A stretch of DNA of 64,000 nt from Methanosarcina siciliae T4/M (lineage in GTDB: Archaea > Halobacteriota > Methanosarcinia > Methanosarcinales > Methanosarcinaceae). Positions 42,388 to 52,180 of this stretch are shown here, in pieces. The translations under genes and the position numbers were made by a program. The notes under the pieces are model-generated. The model was not told where the DNA came from, ran no database searches, and saw only the letters and a list, made by a program, of their open reading frames with translations. The DNA lies in assembly GCF_000970085.1 (NCBI RefSeq), contig NZ_CP009506.1:2170001-2234000 (forward strand), in the 5' to 3' direction. How positions within the stretch are numbered: the first letter of the stretch is position 1; each line of letters opens with the position of its first letter.

Positions 42388-43899
42388 ATGAAAAAAGATG
42401 AAATTCTTAGTAAGGCTTGTTTTGAGGAAATAAAAGGGGCAAAAGTCCTTCGCCTTAAAGGAAAAGCTTACGAAATGGGTTATCAGCATGGGTATTTGCT
42501 GGCAGATAAAATAGACCTGATGGTTAACAGGACCCTTTTAGCCACCGCTGCTTATGTTGCTGCACAGACAGGCTCGGATATTGATACGGCAGAGGAACTC
42601 TTATGGATGGGGCAAAAGGCAGCTGAACCTTTTTTACCGCAGGAATTCAAAGAAGAAATGATCGGAATTGCCGATGGGGTCAAAGATGCCGGAATAAACA
42701 TAAGCCTTGAACAGATCATGCTCTGGAACACAAATTATGATCAGTGGTGTATTTACTGCCATCCTGATTACTGGAAAGGTGATAATCAGGGAGATAAGAA
42801 GGATAAAAATCAGGGCGATAATCAGGACGATAATCAGGGCGAGAATAAGAGTGAGAATCCTGTTGTCAGTAAAGCCGGGAATAATGGAGCTTCCCGGCAG
42901 AATATAAGTAAACCTGCCGGTGGGGGCTGCAGCAGTTTTTCTGCCTGGGGAGAGTGGGCTGGAGGCGATGGAAAATTGATATTCGGGAAAAATGAAGACA
43001 ATTTCAATATGCCGGAACAGTTGGAAAACCGAATGCTGGTTGTGGCAAATCCCGATGATGGGATTGGGCATGCTTTTTTGACTTATCCGGGAATGATAGG
43101 GCTGGACGGGGGTATAAATGCGGATGGGCTTGCGATGATGACCCAGTTAAATTCCATGCAGCATGAAAGTATGAAAGGCTGCGGGATCGCCATATTTACT
43201 CGTTTGCTCCTGACTCATGCGCGGACAGTCGAGGATGCGATCGGGATTTTCCAGGAGTACCCTCGCTGTACCGGGATTGCCTACCATGTAGTTGATGCCA
43301 GGGCTAAAAAGGCAGTCGTGGTCGAAACTTCTTCCAGGAAAGTCTGCTGCCGCTACCCTATGCAGGGTATTGAAGCCCTGTGGCAGACTAACCATTCCAA
43401 CTGTTATCCGGGCTGGATGGGTTATTCCGGGTACAACATGGTAGCTGATCAGGTCCCGGTAAACCAGCTAAAAGACATCTCAACGATCGAAAACTGGCAG
43501 GACAGCCTGAAAGAACCTTATAATTTTTATGTCCAGGCCCCCAGCCGTTTTGAACGCTACCAGCAGTTGATTCACAAGTATTTTGGCAATATTACGGTTG
43601 AAAACGCAATAAAAATCTTGAGTGACTGTTATGACCCTTATACCCGCCAGACCCGCGACGTTTTTTTCCCTTCCTGGACAAATAATATTCTCTGTACTAT
43701 TTGTGCATTGTATCCTGACTTTGCCTATAAAGCAGAAGAACCGGTGGGGCAGTTTAAAGCACATATAGCAAATATGTGGAGTATGGTGGCCTATCCGGAA
43801 ACCGGAGATTTCTGGCTTGCAATCAATGATTTTCCGGCACAGTACGGAGGATATGAACAGTTCAATTTGAAGGAATTATTAGAACGCAGGTATGTCTAA
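42388..43899 (+). CDS. C45-type autoproteolytic acyltransferase/hydrolase
   Basis: 503 residues from ATG 42388 (MKKDEILSKAC). LKGKAYEMGYQHGYLLADKI and IADGVKDAGINISLEQIMLW lead to the GGGCSSFSAWGEWAGGDGKL site, where the Cys (about residue 181) becomes the N-terminal nucleophile after self-cleavage in the NTN family (acyl-CoA:6-APA acyltransferase-like). FGKNEDNF and TYPGMIGLDGGINADGLAMM follow. Just before the cleavage site lies an unusual Asp/Asn/Gln/Gly-rich insert (residues ~130-155, GDNQGD-type repeats) that would sit on the propeptide. No signal peptide, hence cytosolic. No clear ribosome site. Confidence 0.8.
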   Translation: MKKDEILSKACFEEIKGAKVLRLKGKAYEMGYQHGYLLADKIDLMVNRTLLATAAYVAAQTGSDIDTAEELLWMGQKAAEPFLPQEFKEEMIGIADGVKDAGINISLEQIMLWNTNYDQWCIYCHPDYWKGDNQGDKKDKNQGDNQDDNQGENKSENPVVSKAGNNGASRQNISKPAGGGCSSFSAWGEWAGGDGKLIFGKNEDNFNMPEQLENRMLVVANPDDGIGHAFLTYPGMIGLDGGINADGLAMMTQLNSMQHESMKGCGIAIFTRLLLTHARTVEDAIGIFQEYPRCTGIAYHVVDARAKKAVVVETSSRKVCCRYPMQGIEALWQTNHSNCYPGWMGYSGYNMVADQVPVNQLKDISTIENWQDSLKEPYNFYVQAPSRFERYQQLIHKYFGNITVENAIKILSDCYDPYTRQTRDVFFPSWTNNILCTICALYPDFAYKAEEPVGQFKAHIANMWSMVAYPETGDFWLAINDFPAQYGGYEQFNLKELLERRYV

Positions 43900-43979
43900 A
43901 TCTTTCGAAACTTTCGTAATTATCTTATAAATAACTTCAGGATGAATATGGAATATACTGAGATGGGAAATTAAGATAT

Positions 43980-46340
43980 GTGGCAAATATGAGAGGACTG
44001 AATAAAAAACAGGAAAAAGCTGTCGGGAAACTAAAGGAAATAGACCCGGAATCCGAAATTTTCTGGGATTCCCGGATGAAGATTCCCAAATTCGTCAAAG
44101 GCACCCTTTCAAAGCCTTCAGCCGGAAATCCTGAAACAATAGCAAGAAAGTTTCTGGAAGAGTACAGGGAGCTTCCGGACATGCAGCCCGGGCTTGATGA
44201 GAGCCTGGAACTTTTCACCACCGAGACTGATTTTTCCGGGTTTCACCATGTTATTTTTCTTCAGCATATAAAAGGCATCCCGGTTTTTGAGGGTTCGGTC
44301 CAGGTACACATAAACCCTGCCGGCGAGGTTATCGCATACAAGGACTTTCGCCTGACAGAGGTGCCTGTAGCCCTTGAGCCGAAAATCAAAAGAGAAGAAG
44401 CCATTGAAATTGTCCACCGAGATATCGGTTCGGAACAGGCTGCAATGGTTCCCCGTTCAAAGCTTATGCTTTTTAGGGATAGTGAAATACGGCTTTCCAC
44501 CAGCGATTTCCACCTGAATAAGCTTCACCTGAAAGAGTTTAGGTTTAAAAAGCTTCATCTGGTCTGGCAGGTTGAGTCCATCTTTGCCGAAGGATTTGCA
44601 GGGAAGTTCCATTTCATAGACGCCCATACCGGAGAGCAGCTTTATACATTTTCCCAGATCCGATCTGCCCTTTTTCGAAAGACCTACACCGCGAAAAATG
44701 AGTCCATCCTGCCCGGAGAACTGCTGCATGAAGATCAGTTAGCTACGGATGAGGTAGCCCGGGCAGCTCATAAAAATATGGGCATAGTGTACGATTACTA
44801 CAAAAACACTTTTGGTAGAGACAGTTATGATAATAAAGGTTCTCCTCTCGTTTCTTCGGTTCACTTTTTAGTGAACTACAACAATTCCTTCTGGAGCGAC
44901 TACCACAAACAGCTTGTTTTCGGGGACGGGGATGGTTTTCGCTGGAGACCAATGGCGCTTGCACTCGATATTGTGGCTCATGAGCTGACGCATGCCGTTG
45001 CCGCCCAGACAGCCCGGTTTGTGTACAGTGAAGAAGCAGGAGCTCTTGATGAGTCTTTTGCAGATGTTTTTGCAACTTTTATCTCAAATGAAGGAAAGAT
45101 AGAAAACTGGGAAATAGGGGAAGGAGTCTACACCCCTTTTCACCCGGGAGATGCCCTGCGGGACCTTTCCGATCCTCCAAGGTTCGGTCAGCCCGATCAC
45201 ATTGACAATTACGTGCGGCTTGCTCCCGGCGAAATTCCTGATCTGCATAAGAACCGGGCAGGGTATATTCACCTGAACAGTGGAATCCTCAATAAAGCTG
45301 CTTACCTGACCATTAAGGGCGGGACCCACTACGGGATAAAGGTCAAAGGGATTTCAAGGGCTAAAGCAGAAAAGATCTATTACCTCGCTCTTACAGAATA
45401 CCTCTCTAGTGCAACCCTCAGCAGGTGGACGTTCCGGGAAGCCAGGTATTCCCTCCTGAACGCCTGTCGCCAGCTATACGGGGAAAAAGGGCCTGAGTAC
45501 GCGGCTATAAACAATTCCTGGGCTGCTGTAGGCCTTGGAACGCCGAAAGATCTTGGCGACCTGTTTCTGGTTGAAAAAGAGGCTTTTCCCGGAGTCCCTA
45601 TTCCGGATCTGAGCCCTGACGGAATCCTGAGTTCCATTTATGTCCCGACAGATGGGCTTGTAAAAGACATCAGGGTCAGTGTAAATATTGAACACCCTTA
45701 TCTCAGGGACCTGAGGCTCATGCTGTTTACGCCTGCAGGGAGCAGGATAGTCCTGCACGACAGGCAAGCCAGAAGGGACCGGAGCCTTGTAAGGACGTAC
45801 AATTTGGGGTCGGTTCCTGCCCTTGAAACCTGTGTAGGAGAACGGGCCTGGGGAAGGTGGAATCTGAAAGTTGAGGATCTTGCAAGGGAACATAAGGGTT
45901 CTTTCCGCAGCTGGGGACTTAAATTTCTGATACGGAAGGTCGGAAAGGAAGAGCTTAAAAGGGAGATTTTTCCCTTCCTCAAGGTGCCTGATAATGATCC
46001 CAAAGGCATCGAAAGCAGTATTGAGGTTGAAAGAAGGGGGAAAATAGTAAGCTTTGGCGTGTCCCTGGAAATTACCCATCCTTCGATAAGGGATCTGGAA
46101 GCCGTACTTGTTATACCGTCAGGGGAGGAACTGGTGCTGCATAACAGAACAGGATACGGGAAAAGAGACCTCAAAAAAACCTTCAGTACCGAATCTGATG
46201 AGTTCCTGCTGCCTGCTGTAAACAAAGAGATGAAAGGGATCTGGACCCTGAAGGTTACAGACCGGGAAGCAGGAAATGAAGGCAACCTTGACAGCTGGGG
46301 GATGTGCATTACATACGAGAGTGACCCGGAGTTTCTTTAA
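43980..46340 (+). CDS. M4 family (thermolysin-like) metallopeptidase with two P domains
   Basis: 786 residues. An FTP/PepSY propeptide (~40-190, HHVIFLQHIKGIPVFEGSVQ) precedes the catalytic domain: HELTH at about 334 binds zinc with the Glu of GALDESFADVF ~24 residues on; the C-terminal half has HLNSGILNKAAYL with the M4 N-S-G-I-x-N signature. Two proprotein-convertase P domains follow (~560-665, ~675-785), each with H..(I/L)RDL....P.G and a closing SWGL/SWGM. Oddly there is no signal peptide, although such proteases are normally secreted. GTG 43980 or ATG 43989 may be the start; GGGAAATTAAG upstream is a weak site. Confidence 0.9.
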   Translation: MANMRGLNKKQEKAVGKLKEIDPESEIFWDSRMKIPKFVKGTLSKPSAGNPETIARKFLEEYRELPDMQPGLDESLELFTTETDFSGFHHVIFLQHIKGIPVFEGSVQVHINPAGEVIAYKDFRLTEVPVALEPKIKREEAIEIVHRDIGSEQAAMVPRSKLMLFRDSEIRLSTSDFHLNKLHLKEFRFKKLHLVWQVESIFAEGFAGKFHFIDAHTGEQLYTFSQIRSALFRKTYTAKNESILPGELLHEDQLATDEVARAAHKNMGIVYDYYKNTFGRDSYDNKGSPLVSSVHFLVNYNNSFWSDYHKQLVFGDGDGFRWRPMALALDIVAHELTHAVAAQTARFVYSEEAGALDESFADVFATFISNEGKIENWEIGEGVYTPFHPGDALRDLSDPPRFGQPDHIDNYVRLAPGEIPDLHKNRAGYIHLNSGILNKAAYLTIKGGTHYGIKVKGISRAKAEKIYYLALTEYLSSATLSRWTFREARYSLLNACRQLYGEKGPEYAAINNSWAAVGLGTPKDLGDLFLVEKEAFPGVPIPDLSPDGILSSIYVPTDGLVKDIRVSVNIEHPYLRDLRLMLFTPAGSRIVLHDRQARRDRSLVRTYNLGSVPALETCVGERAWGRWNLKVEDLAREHKGSFRSWGLKFLIRKVGKEELKREIFPFLKVPDNDPKGIESSIEVERRGKIVSFGVSLEITHPSIRDLEAVLVIPSGEELVLHNRTGYGKRDLKKTFSTESDEFLLPAVNKEMKGIWTLKVTDREAGNEGNLDSWGMCITYESDPEFL

Positions 46341-46401
46341 GGGTTGTCCATATGGATACTTTATTCAACCATTTTTTTTGTCTATTCGACCAGTTTGGAT
46401 T

Positions 46402-47418
46402 TTATTCAAAGACTTCTGTGTTTTTCTCCGACCAGCCGGGCTGGTCTATGGCCAGGAATTTGAGGGTGATGTTTCCGGTATTGTATGTCGTCTGGATCGC
46501 CCCTGCAGGGATGTATATGAGCTGGTCCGGCTGCAGTTCTACAGGGATTCCATCGATATAGAGGATGCCTTCTCCTTCGAGGATATAATGGACTTCCGGA
46601 TTTTTCATCATGTGGGGGGCGATATTTTCTCCGGGCTCGATAACCGAATGAGCTATGCTGTAGTTCAGGTCAAGGTTTTTATCAGTATCTTCTGGGTTCA
46701 GCATTTCGGCAACACGGATGTTTCCCGGCTCTTCGAGATAGGGGCATTCTGTCAGGTTCTTGCAGAGGATATAGTCATCCGAATAGAAACTTGAACCGAC
46801 TAAATAAGCCCTCCCTTCAAAGGTAGCCTTTTTCACGAAGGTAAACCTGTGGGCAGGCTCGGAACTTTCTGACTCCTTCCAGCTGTAATCTACCCAGCCT
46901 TCGCCACTTTCACTCCGGACTGCCTCTATGAAGAGCTTCCCTATGGGCTTTCCTTCTGCGTCCAGAAGCCCGCTCATGTTTTCTCCTTCACGTTCCCTGT
47001 CCGGAGGGTAGACTACCTGAGTCCCGTTCATCGCCCAGACAAAAACATAGAAGTCACCGTTGTACCAGGGGGATTTTGGTTCCCTGAACGAGGGGAAGAG
47101 CTTTTCCCCCTGTGCCTCAACAAGTCTGGCTGTAGCCCTGACTTTATATTCGATGTTTCTCCTCTCGGTCGCCATCTTACTCTCCCCTTTTGCAAGAATA
47201 AGAGAGTCTGGCGGGGCAGGTCCCTGGTTAGCCTGTTCTACGGTTGTGTTTTCTTCTGAAGCCAGAGATTCCCCGGTCACCCCTGGGGTGGGCTCACCTA
47301 AAGTTTCATTTTTGAATTCTTCTGCAACTGCTGCCCGGTCATTGTGGCTACCACAGGTAAAAATACCCAGCAAAAAAGCAACCGCAAGCATTCCGCATAT
47401 AACTTTTATTAAATCCAT
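46402..47418 (-). CDS. Exported single-cache plus cupin lipoprotein
   Basis: 338 residues. The N-terminus (VICGMLAVAFLLGIFTCGS) has a lipobox-like FTCG, so it is probably a lipid-anchored outer protein. Residues ~90-220 resemble a single-cache sensor domain (FREPKSPWYNGDFYVFVWAM, WVDYSWKESESSEPAHRFTF). Residues 255-335 are a cupin: EPGENIAPHMMKNPEVHYIL, GEGILYIDG and IPAGAIQTTYN, with His/Glu ligands for a metal. It probably binds a small ligand outside the cell. Convergent with the M4 peptidase gene. Confidence 0.8.
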   Translation of the reverse strand: MDLIKVICGMLAVAFLLGIFTCGSHNDRAAVAEEFKNETLGEPTPGVTGESLASEENTTVEQANQGPAPPDSLILAKGESKMATERRNIEYKVRATARLVEAQGEKLFPSFREPKSPWYNGDFYVFVWAMNGTQVVYPPDREREGENMSGLLDAEGKPIGKLFIEAVRSESGEGWVDYSWKESESSEPAHRFTFVKKATFEGRAYLVGSSFYSDDYILCKNLTECPYLEEPGNIRVAEMLNPEDTDKNLDLNYSIAHSVIEPGENIAPHMMKNPEVHYILEGEGILYIDGIPVELQPDQLIYIPAGAIQTTYNTGNITLKFLAIDQPGWSEKNTEVFE

Positions 47419-47777
47419 ATGACTTCCCTATTTTTTTGACTTAATATTCAGCTCTACTGAGGCTGCATTCAGAATTTTCTTAAATATGTGTTCTTAATAA
47501 TTATCCGAAGTATTATTTTATTTTTTTCACTCTGTTTATGCAGGAGGTTGGTTAGAGAAGCATTTATTTATTGAAACTCCGGATAATTTCATAGTAAATC
47601 AAATGTTTCTATATAATGACAGAGGACTCTATCCTATATGACTTATGAATCAATGCCTTCTTTATGGCTCTATGACCCTATGTTCAATCCGGAATAACTT
47701 TATATCGATATTATCCGAAAATTCAGGCCTCCATATAGCCGAAGAAAAGAGACAAAAAAGAATTAACGAGGTAAAAA
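47419..47777. promoter_or_regulatory. Divergent promoter region upstream of xth and the cache-cupin gene
   Basis: 359 bp without ORF. A TATA-like CTTTATATCG lies at about 47698-47707, some 70 bases before xth. Several AT-rich stretches at 47480-47600 could serve the minus-strand gene. Nothing else is seen. Confidence 0.4.
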
Positions 47778-48554
47778 ATGCCGGTAAATTATAACCTTAT
47801 TTCCTGGAACGTAAACGGTCTCCGGGCTGCAATGAAAAAGGGCTTTCTGGATTTGCTGCTGGAGCAGAAATTCGATGTCGTCTGCGTCCAGGAAACCAAA
47901 GCCTCCCCGGAAAAGCTCCCGAGGGAAGTCAAGAACATTCCCGGCTACTACAATTATTTTGTATCTGCGGAAAGAAGCGGGTACAGCGGGGTCGGGACGT
48001 TTTCAAAGCAAAAACCCTTAAAAGTCGAAACAGGGATGGGAATTGAGGAGTTTGACAGGGAAGGCCGTTTTCTCCGGGTCGATTACGAGAATTTCACTCT
48101 GATGAACATCTATTTTCCAAATGGAAAAGCCTCTCAGGAACGCCTGGAATACAAAATGGCTTTTTATGATGCTTTTTTGGATTATGCAAATGTCCTTAGA
48201 GCCGAGGGTAAAAAGCTTGTCATCTGCGGGGATGTTAATACCGCCCACAGAGAAATCGACCTCGCAAGACCCAAAGAAAACGAAACCACCTCGGGTTTCC
48301 TTCCCGAAGAAAGAGCCTGGATGGATAAGTTCCTTAATGCCGGATATCTTGATACATTCCGCCTGTTCAACAGTGAAGGCGGAAACTATTCCTGGTGGTC
48401 CTTGAGAACCCGGGCCCGCGAAAGAAACGTTGGATGGCGCCTGGATTACTTCTTCGTCAGTGAAAACCTTCGGGAAAATGTAAAAACTGCCCCGATTTAC
48501 CCTGAAGTCACAGGTTCGGATCACTGTCCTGTAGGGTTGGAACTTGAATTTTGA
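47778..48554 (+). CDS. xth: Exodeoxyribonuclease III (AP endonuclease)
   Basis: 258 residues, normal length. Base-excision repair enzyme that cuts at abasic sites and degrades from 3' ends. Motifs: NLISWNVNGLRA, VCVQETKA (metal Glu), YFPNGKASQERLEYK, VICGDVNTAHREIDLARP, WRLDYFFVS and the closing GSDHCPVGLELEF with the catalytic Asp-His. ATG 47778 with AACGAGG upstream. Its last ~75 bases and the following ~25 are duplicated 177 bp downstream. Confidence 0.97.
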   Translation: MPVNYNLISWNVNGLRAAMKKGFLDLLLEQKFDVVCVQETKASPEKLPREVKNIPGYYNYFVSAERSGYSGVGTFSKQKPLKVETGMGIEEFDREGRFLRVDYENFTLMNIYFPNGKASQERLEYKMAFYDAFLDYANVLRAEGKKLVICGDVNTAHREIDLARPKENETTSGFLPEERAWMDKFLNAGYLDTFRLFNSEGGNYSWWSLRTRARERNVGWRLDYFFVSENLRENVKTAPIYPEVTGSDHCPVGLELEF

Positions 48555-48757
48555 GTTTAATTTTATTTTTAGCCATTTTTCTTATTATCTCAAATTGAAA
48601 TTAGTCCTCTCGAGCACAGCGAGAAGGACAGCGTACTGCAGAGCCGCAACTCTGCTGTAAAAACTGCCCCGATTTACCCTGAAGTCACAGGTTCGGATCA
48701 CTGTCCTGTAGGGTTGGAACTTGAATTTTGAGTTTAATTTTAGTTTTAACCATTTTT
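48480..48757 (+). repeat. Direct duplication of the xth 3' end
   Basis: The ~100 bp starting GTAAAAACTGCCCCG at 48480 (last 75 bp of xth plus 3' flank) recur from 48657 to 48757 with only a couple of changes in the A/T-rich tail. The 77 bp between the copies contain a GTCCT-CTCG...CGAG-AAGGAC hairpin near 48604-48629. Confidence 0.9.
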
Positions 48758-49128
48758 CCGTTTCTTTCAGTGTGCCAGGGAGGTTGAAACTGTGCAGCCA
48801 GCTTGCTCTCCCAGTCGCGGATTGCCTTCCAATCCCGGATGTCGGTTGCTGGCATATTGTGTAAGGGACTTCCCGGCAGCTTGAGAATTATGTTGTCAGG
48901 GAAGCGTAGTTTCTCCTCATCGTACTTACCGCCAAATATTTCTGTAACGATGGGGGTAAGCAAGGGAAACTTCTCAAGCTCCTTATCGAGCCGGGCACGT
49001 ACTTCCTTCCACTCCTCTTCTTCATCGTGAAATGGGCCTAATGCAAAAATTGCCACTGGAGCCATATTTCGCGGGTTTGACAGAATAGAAGTTGAGCGCC
49101 TGCGATATGACAGCAGAACAACAGACAC
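48685..49128 (-). pseudogene. Flavodoxin-domain protein, C-terminal remnant
   Basis: The frame contains VAIFALGPFHDEEEEWKEVR, TEIFGGKYDEEKLRFPD and SPLHNMPATDIRDWKAIRDW, which match the C-terminal half of archaeal flavodoxin-domain proteins. The FMN-binding N-terminal half is missing: codons before MAPVAIF (49065) are unrelated. The 3' end runs into the duplicated xth tail at 48757, so the natural stop is lost. Not expected to be functional. It suggests a deletion/insertion event shared with the xth duplication. Confidence 0.75.
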
Positions 49129-49571
49129 AACTGAAAAATAAAATCGGTTGTAAGAAAAATTAGTAACGTAAGAAGAAACCCGGAATCACTGCATCCGTAC
49201 CGTATCCCCCAATACAGCCTCTTTGAATCTTCCTGCTCCCCCAAGCAGATCGATTCGAAGAGAGGATCAGCGACTCCCAGGTGATTCTTTATGTGGTAGA
49301 TTTTTCCCCATCTTACTTCCCACTACGTAATATACTGGTAATATAAATTATTTTAAATTAATTATACAAAAAATTGGTTTCAAACAAAAAATAATTCGAC
49401 GTAAAATATTTCAAGCATATTATTGTTCTTTTCTTATGCCAGTTCTGATCATTTTCAATGCCATTAAAATTTTCAATATAATATAATTATTCAAATATAT
49501 TGAAACTTGTAGCGAAGACCAATTTTTCATATCAATCATGATATATATGACCGTGTTATTATATATGTGCA

Positions 49572-49652
49572 GATTAAGGGTAATAGGGTTTCCTCTTAAT
49601 CTTGGGTTGGATCGCAGGTAGGGACCTCGAGAATAGGGACTCGAACCCTACC
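49572..49652. other. Two consecutive hairpins in a long gene-free stretch
   Basis: GATTAAG (49572-49578) / CTTAATC (49595-49601) and GGTAGGG (49617-49623) / CCCTACC (49646-49652) form two stem-loops back to back, preceded by TATA-like DNA (TTATATATG near 49558). The second contains TCGA...TCGA arms. This could be a small structured RNA. The rest of 49129-49856 is AT-rich with no gene. Confidence 0.3.
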
Positions 49653-49856
49653 GTCTACTTCTAAACTAAACTTAAGAAACACCACTTAAACTGTTTTTAA
49701 GGTAATTGATTTCAAATTTATTTCATTTTGTTTGTTCTGCACTCCTGACAATCGAAATTATGGATATTTGACTAAACTCGGAATATGGCGCATAAAAAAG
49801 GCAAGTGGCAAATACGTAGTATAATTCCTAATCTGGCCCCTATGGTGTGGATGTTT

Positions 49857-51953
49857 CTACTCGACACCCACCGGGATTTGTGATCGTTCCGTTACATTGA
49901 AGGTAATTCTGAATTCCGTTCCATGTGCTCGTATAATCTCTATTTTTCCACACAGCTGGTCAATAAGAGTATTTACTAATTTCATTCCGAGGGATTCGAA
50001 ACTTGCCAGTTCCATGCCTTCAGGAATTCCTATTCCGTTATCTGAAATTTTCAGGCTGAAAAGGGATCTGTTTACTTCATTACATATTTTTTCTTTTTGA
50101 AGCTGGATTCGAATTTCCCCTTTTTTTTCGGGAAATGCGTGTTTGAAAGCATTGGAAACAATCTCATTAACGATTATACCCAGCGGGACTGCTATATCCA
50201 TGTTAAATGATGTATTTTCTTCCAGATTCATGTACAGGCTAATATTTTTACCATTCAGGCTATACGTCTGGAAAAGTTTTTCAGAGAGCTTTCGAAGGTA
50301 TGCCGAAAAGTCCAGTGCATCGTTTCCTTTCCCTTTATAGAGTTCTTCGTGAATCAGGGACATTGAGATTACACGGTTCTGGCTTTCCCTGAAAGCTTCA
50401 AGTACCTCTTTATCCCTGAACTTTTCGGCCTGAAGGTCCAGCAGGGAAGAGATTACCTGAAGGTTATTTTTTATTCTGTGGTGAATTTCTTTTATTCGGA
50501 TTCTCTCCATTTTTTCCAGGGCTTCTTCAGCCTTCTTACGCTCAGTAATATCCTGAACTGTTCCTTTCATCAGAATAGGTTTATTTTCCTCATCAAATAC
50601 TACTTCACCCTGTGCATGAACTACTCGCTCGCCACCATCATCTGAGATGATCCGATAATCACTGTCACAGGACCCTTCATTTAAAGCTCTCTTAATGGAA
50701 TTTTCAAGGTAATCTCGATCATCGGGATGAATATAATTAAAAATTTTATCATAAGTTAAACCGAATTCTTGTGGTTCAAGCCCGAAAATACGATACATTT
50801 CATCAGACCAGTACGATCTATTGGTTACAAGATCCCAATCCCAATTCCCTATATGAGCCATTTTTTGAGCTTCGGAGAGCCTTCCTTCGTTTTCCTTTAA
50901 GGCCTTATAAGCCTCTTCAAGCTCAGCGGTACGTGCTTTAACTTTTTCTTCCAAACATTCATGTGCTTTTTTTAGAGCTTTCTCCGCTCTTTTCCGCTCT
51001 GTGATGTCACGGGCAACATGAACACACCCCATAATTTTTCCATCCGGACCATATAATGGCGAAACACTTAATACGAAATCGCCGCCCAGAAGTTCTTCGT
51101 GAACTTCTGTTATGCGCTCAAGTCCATCTTTAAGTAATTGCTTATGCGGACAAAAAGAGGGAGGTTCATCTGTCCCATGCATAACACGATGACATGTCAA
51201 TCCTGAACATTCTTCCTGTGTCACTCCCAGTCTTGCTGCCATGGCTCTGTTCGCACGAACAATTCTGCATTCATTGTCAATTATGGCTACGAGATCTGGC
51301 ACGGCATCAAATGTTTGTTCCCAGTCTTTTGCAGCCTGAAAAACTGCTTTTTCTGCCCTTCTTCTCCCGGAATTTTCTATCCGGTCCCATAGTCCTTCTC
51401 TTTTGATCAAAGAGAACCGGTGGTTAAAGGCGATGTCAAGAATTTCGGTTGCGTTGCACATCTTAAGATGATATGAACACAAAGATATCATCTGGTGTTT
51501 TTCAATAACAGAATCTACCTTATTCTCATAATTAACAAAATCGGTCCAGCCTTCTTTTTCCAGCCAGCAGGCGTCCCCCGTTACCCTGAGCCCTTCATAA
51601 CCTCTTTCCAGAGCCTGATTTAGTTTTTCTTTCAATCCGTTTACAGCTCTTTCCGAATCGAAAACACCTTCATTTATGTATCCGCGGATGTAAGGAAAAA
51701 TTTCTATCTGTCCTTTCTTCAGATAAATCTCAAAATCAGGAACAGCTCTTCTAAGGGCTTCTTTTGCCTCTTCCACTTCCAGAAGTTGTGACGTGATCCA
51801 GATGCAATTTTCATTATTCTCAAGCCCTGCTTTGAAATAAGGAACAAGTATCTCCATCAAGTCTTCCTTTGTCTGGTAAAATTGGCAAAAGTGCGTCCCC
51901 CAGGGCACATTTCCAATTATCCCAATACCAGAATTTCTCAGTTTTCCTTCCAT
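49857..51953 (-). CDS. Sensor histidine kinase, MEDS-PAS-PAS-HisKA_2-HATPase
   Basis: 698 residues, soluble. A MEDS domain (residues ~15-190, VPWGTHFCQFYQTKEDLMEI, IWITSQLLEVEEAKEALR) typical of methanogen and methylotroph sensors precedes a PAS domain (~210-325, AVPDLVAIIDNECRIVRANR), a coiled linker (KARTAELEEAYKALKENEGR), a second PAS/PAC (~365-470) and a HisKA_2 helix with the phosphorylated His in KEIHHRIKNNLQVISSLLDL (~491). The ATPase has N box VNEIVSNAFKHAF and G box DNGIGIPEGM. No receiver or output gene adjoins. MEDS domains are thought to bind C1 or hydrocarbon-related ligands; the signal here is unknown. Confidence 0.93.
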   Translation of the reverse strand: MEGKLRNSGIGIIGNVPWGTHFCQFYQTKEDLMEILVPYFKAGLENNENCIWITSQLLEVEEAKEALRRAVPDFEIYLKKGQIEIFPYIRGYINEGVFDSERAVNGLKEKLNQALERGYEGLRVTGDACWLEKEGWTDFVNYENKVDSVIEKHQMISLCSYHLKMCNATEILDIAFNHRFSLIKREGLWDRIENSGRRRAEKAVFQAAKDWEQTFDAVPDLVAIIDNECRIVRANRAMAARLGVTQEECSGLTCHRVMHGTDEPPSFCPHKQLLKDGLERITEVHEELLGGDFVLSVSPLYGPDGKIMGCVHVARDITERKRAEKALKKAHECLEEKVKARTAELEEAYKALKENEGRLSEAQKMAHIGNWDWDLVTNRSYWSDEMYRIFGLEPQEFGLTYDKIFNYIHPDDRDYLENSIKRALNEGSCDSDYRIISDDGGERVVHAQGEVVFDEENKPILMKGTVQDITERKKAEEALEKMERIRIKEIHHRIKNNLQVISSLLDLQAEKFRDKEVLEAFRESQNRVISMSLIHEELYKGKGNDALDFSAYLRKLSEKLFQTYSLNGKNISLYMNLEENTSFNMDIAVPLGIIVNEIVSNAFKHAFPEKKGEIRIQLQKEKICNEVNRSLFSLKISDNGIGIPEGMELASFESLGMKLVNTLIDQLCGKIEIIRAHGTEFRITFNVTERSQIPVGVE

Positions 51954-52180
51954 TTTTCCTTTCTCCAGCTAGCGAAAATAAGTTCATACCCTTCCGTTTA
52001 ATCAACGTAAGCATGTTATTTCTGAGCTTTATGAAATTAAAACTATTCTAAGGTTTTTGTCATTTTAAGCAGTGTATTTATCCACTAGTTATTCGAATTT
52101 TCCCTTATCATGCCTTTTTGTGGACGTATTCAGGTTTATATTGACATTAATCTTTGATCCTGTTGCTGAATTCGAAGACA

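Noticed and set aside
49600..49660. tRNA-like T-arm (GGTTCGAGTCCC on the minus strand)
   Set aside because: No acceptor, D-arm or anticodon stem can be folded around it at correct spacing, and no CCA-type end is present.
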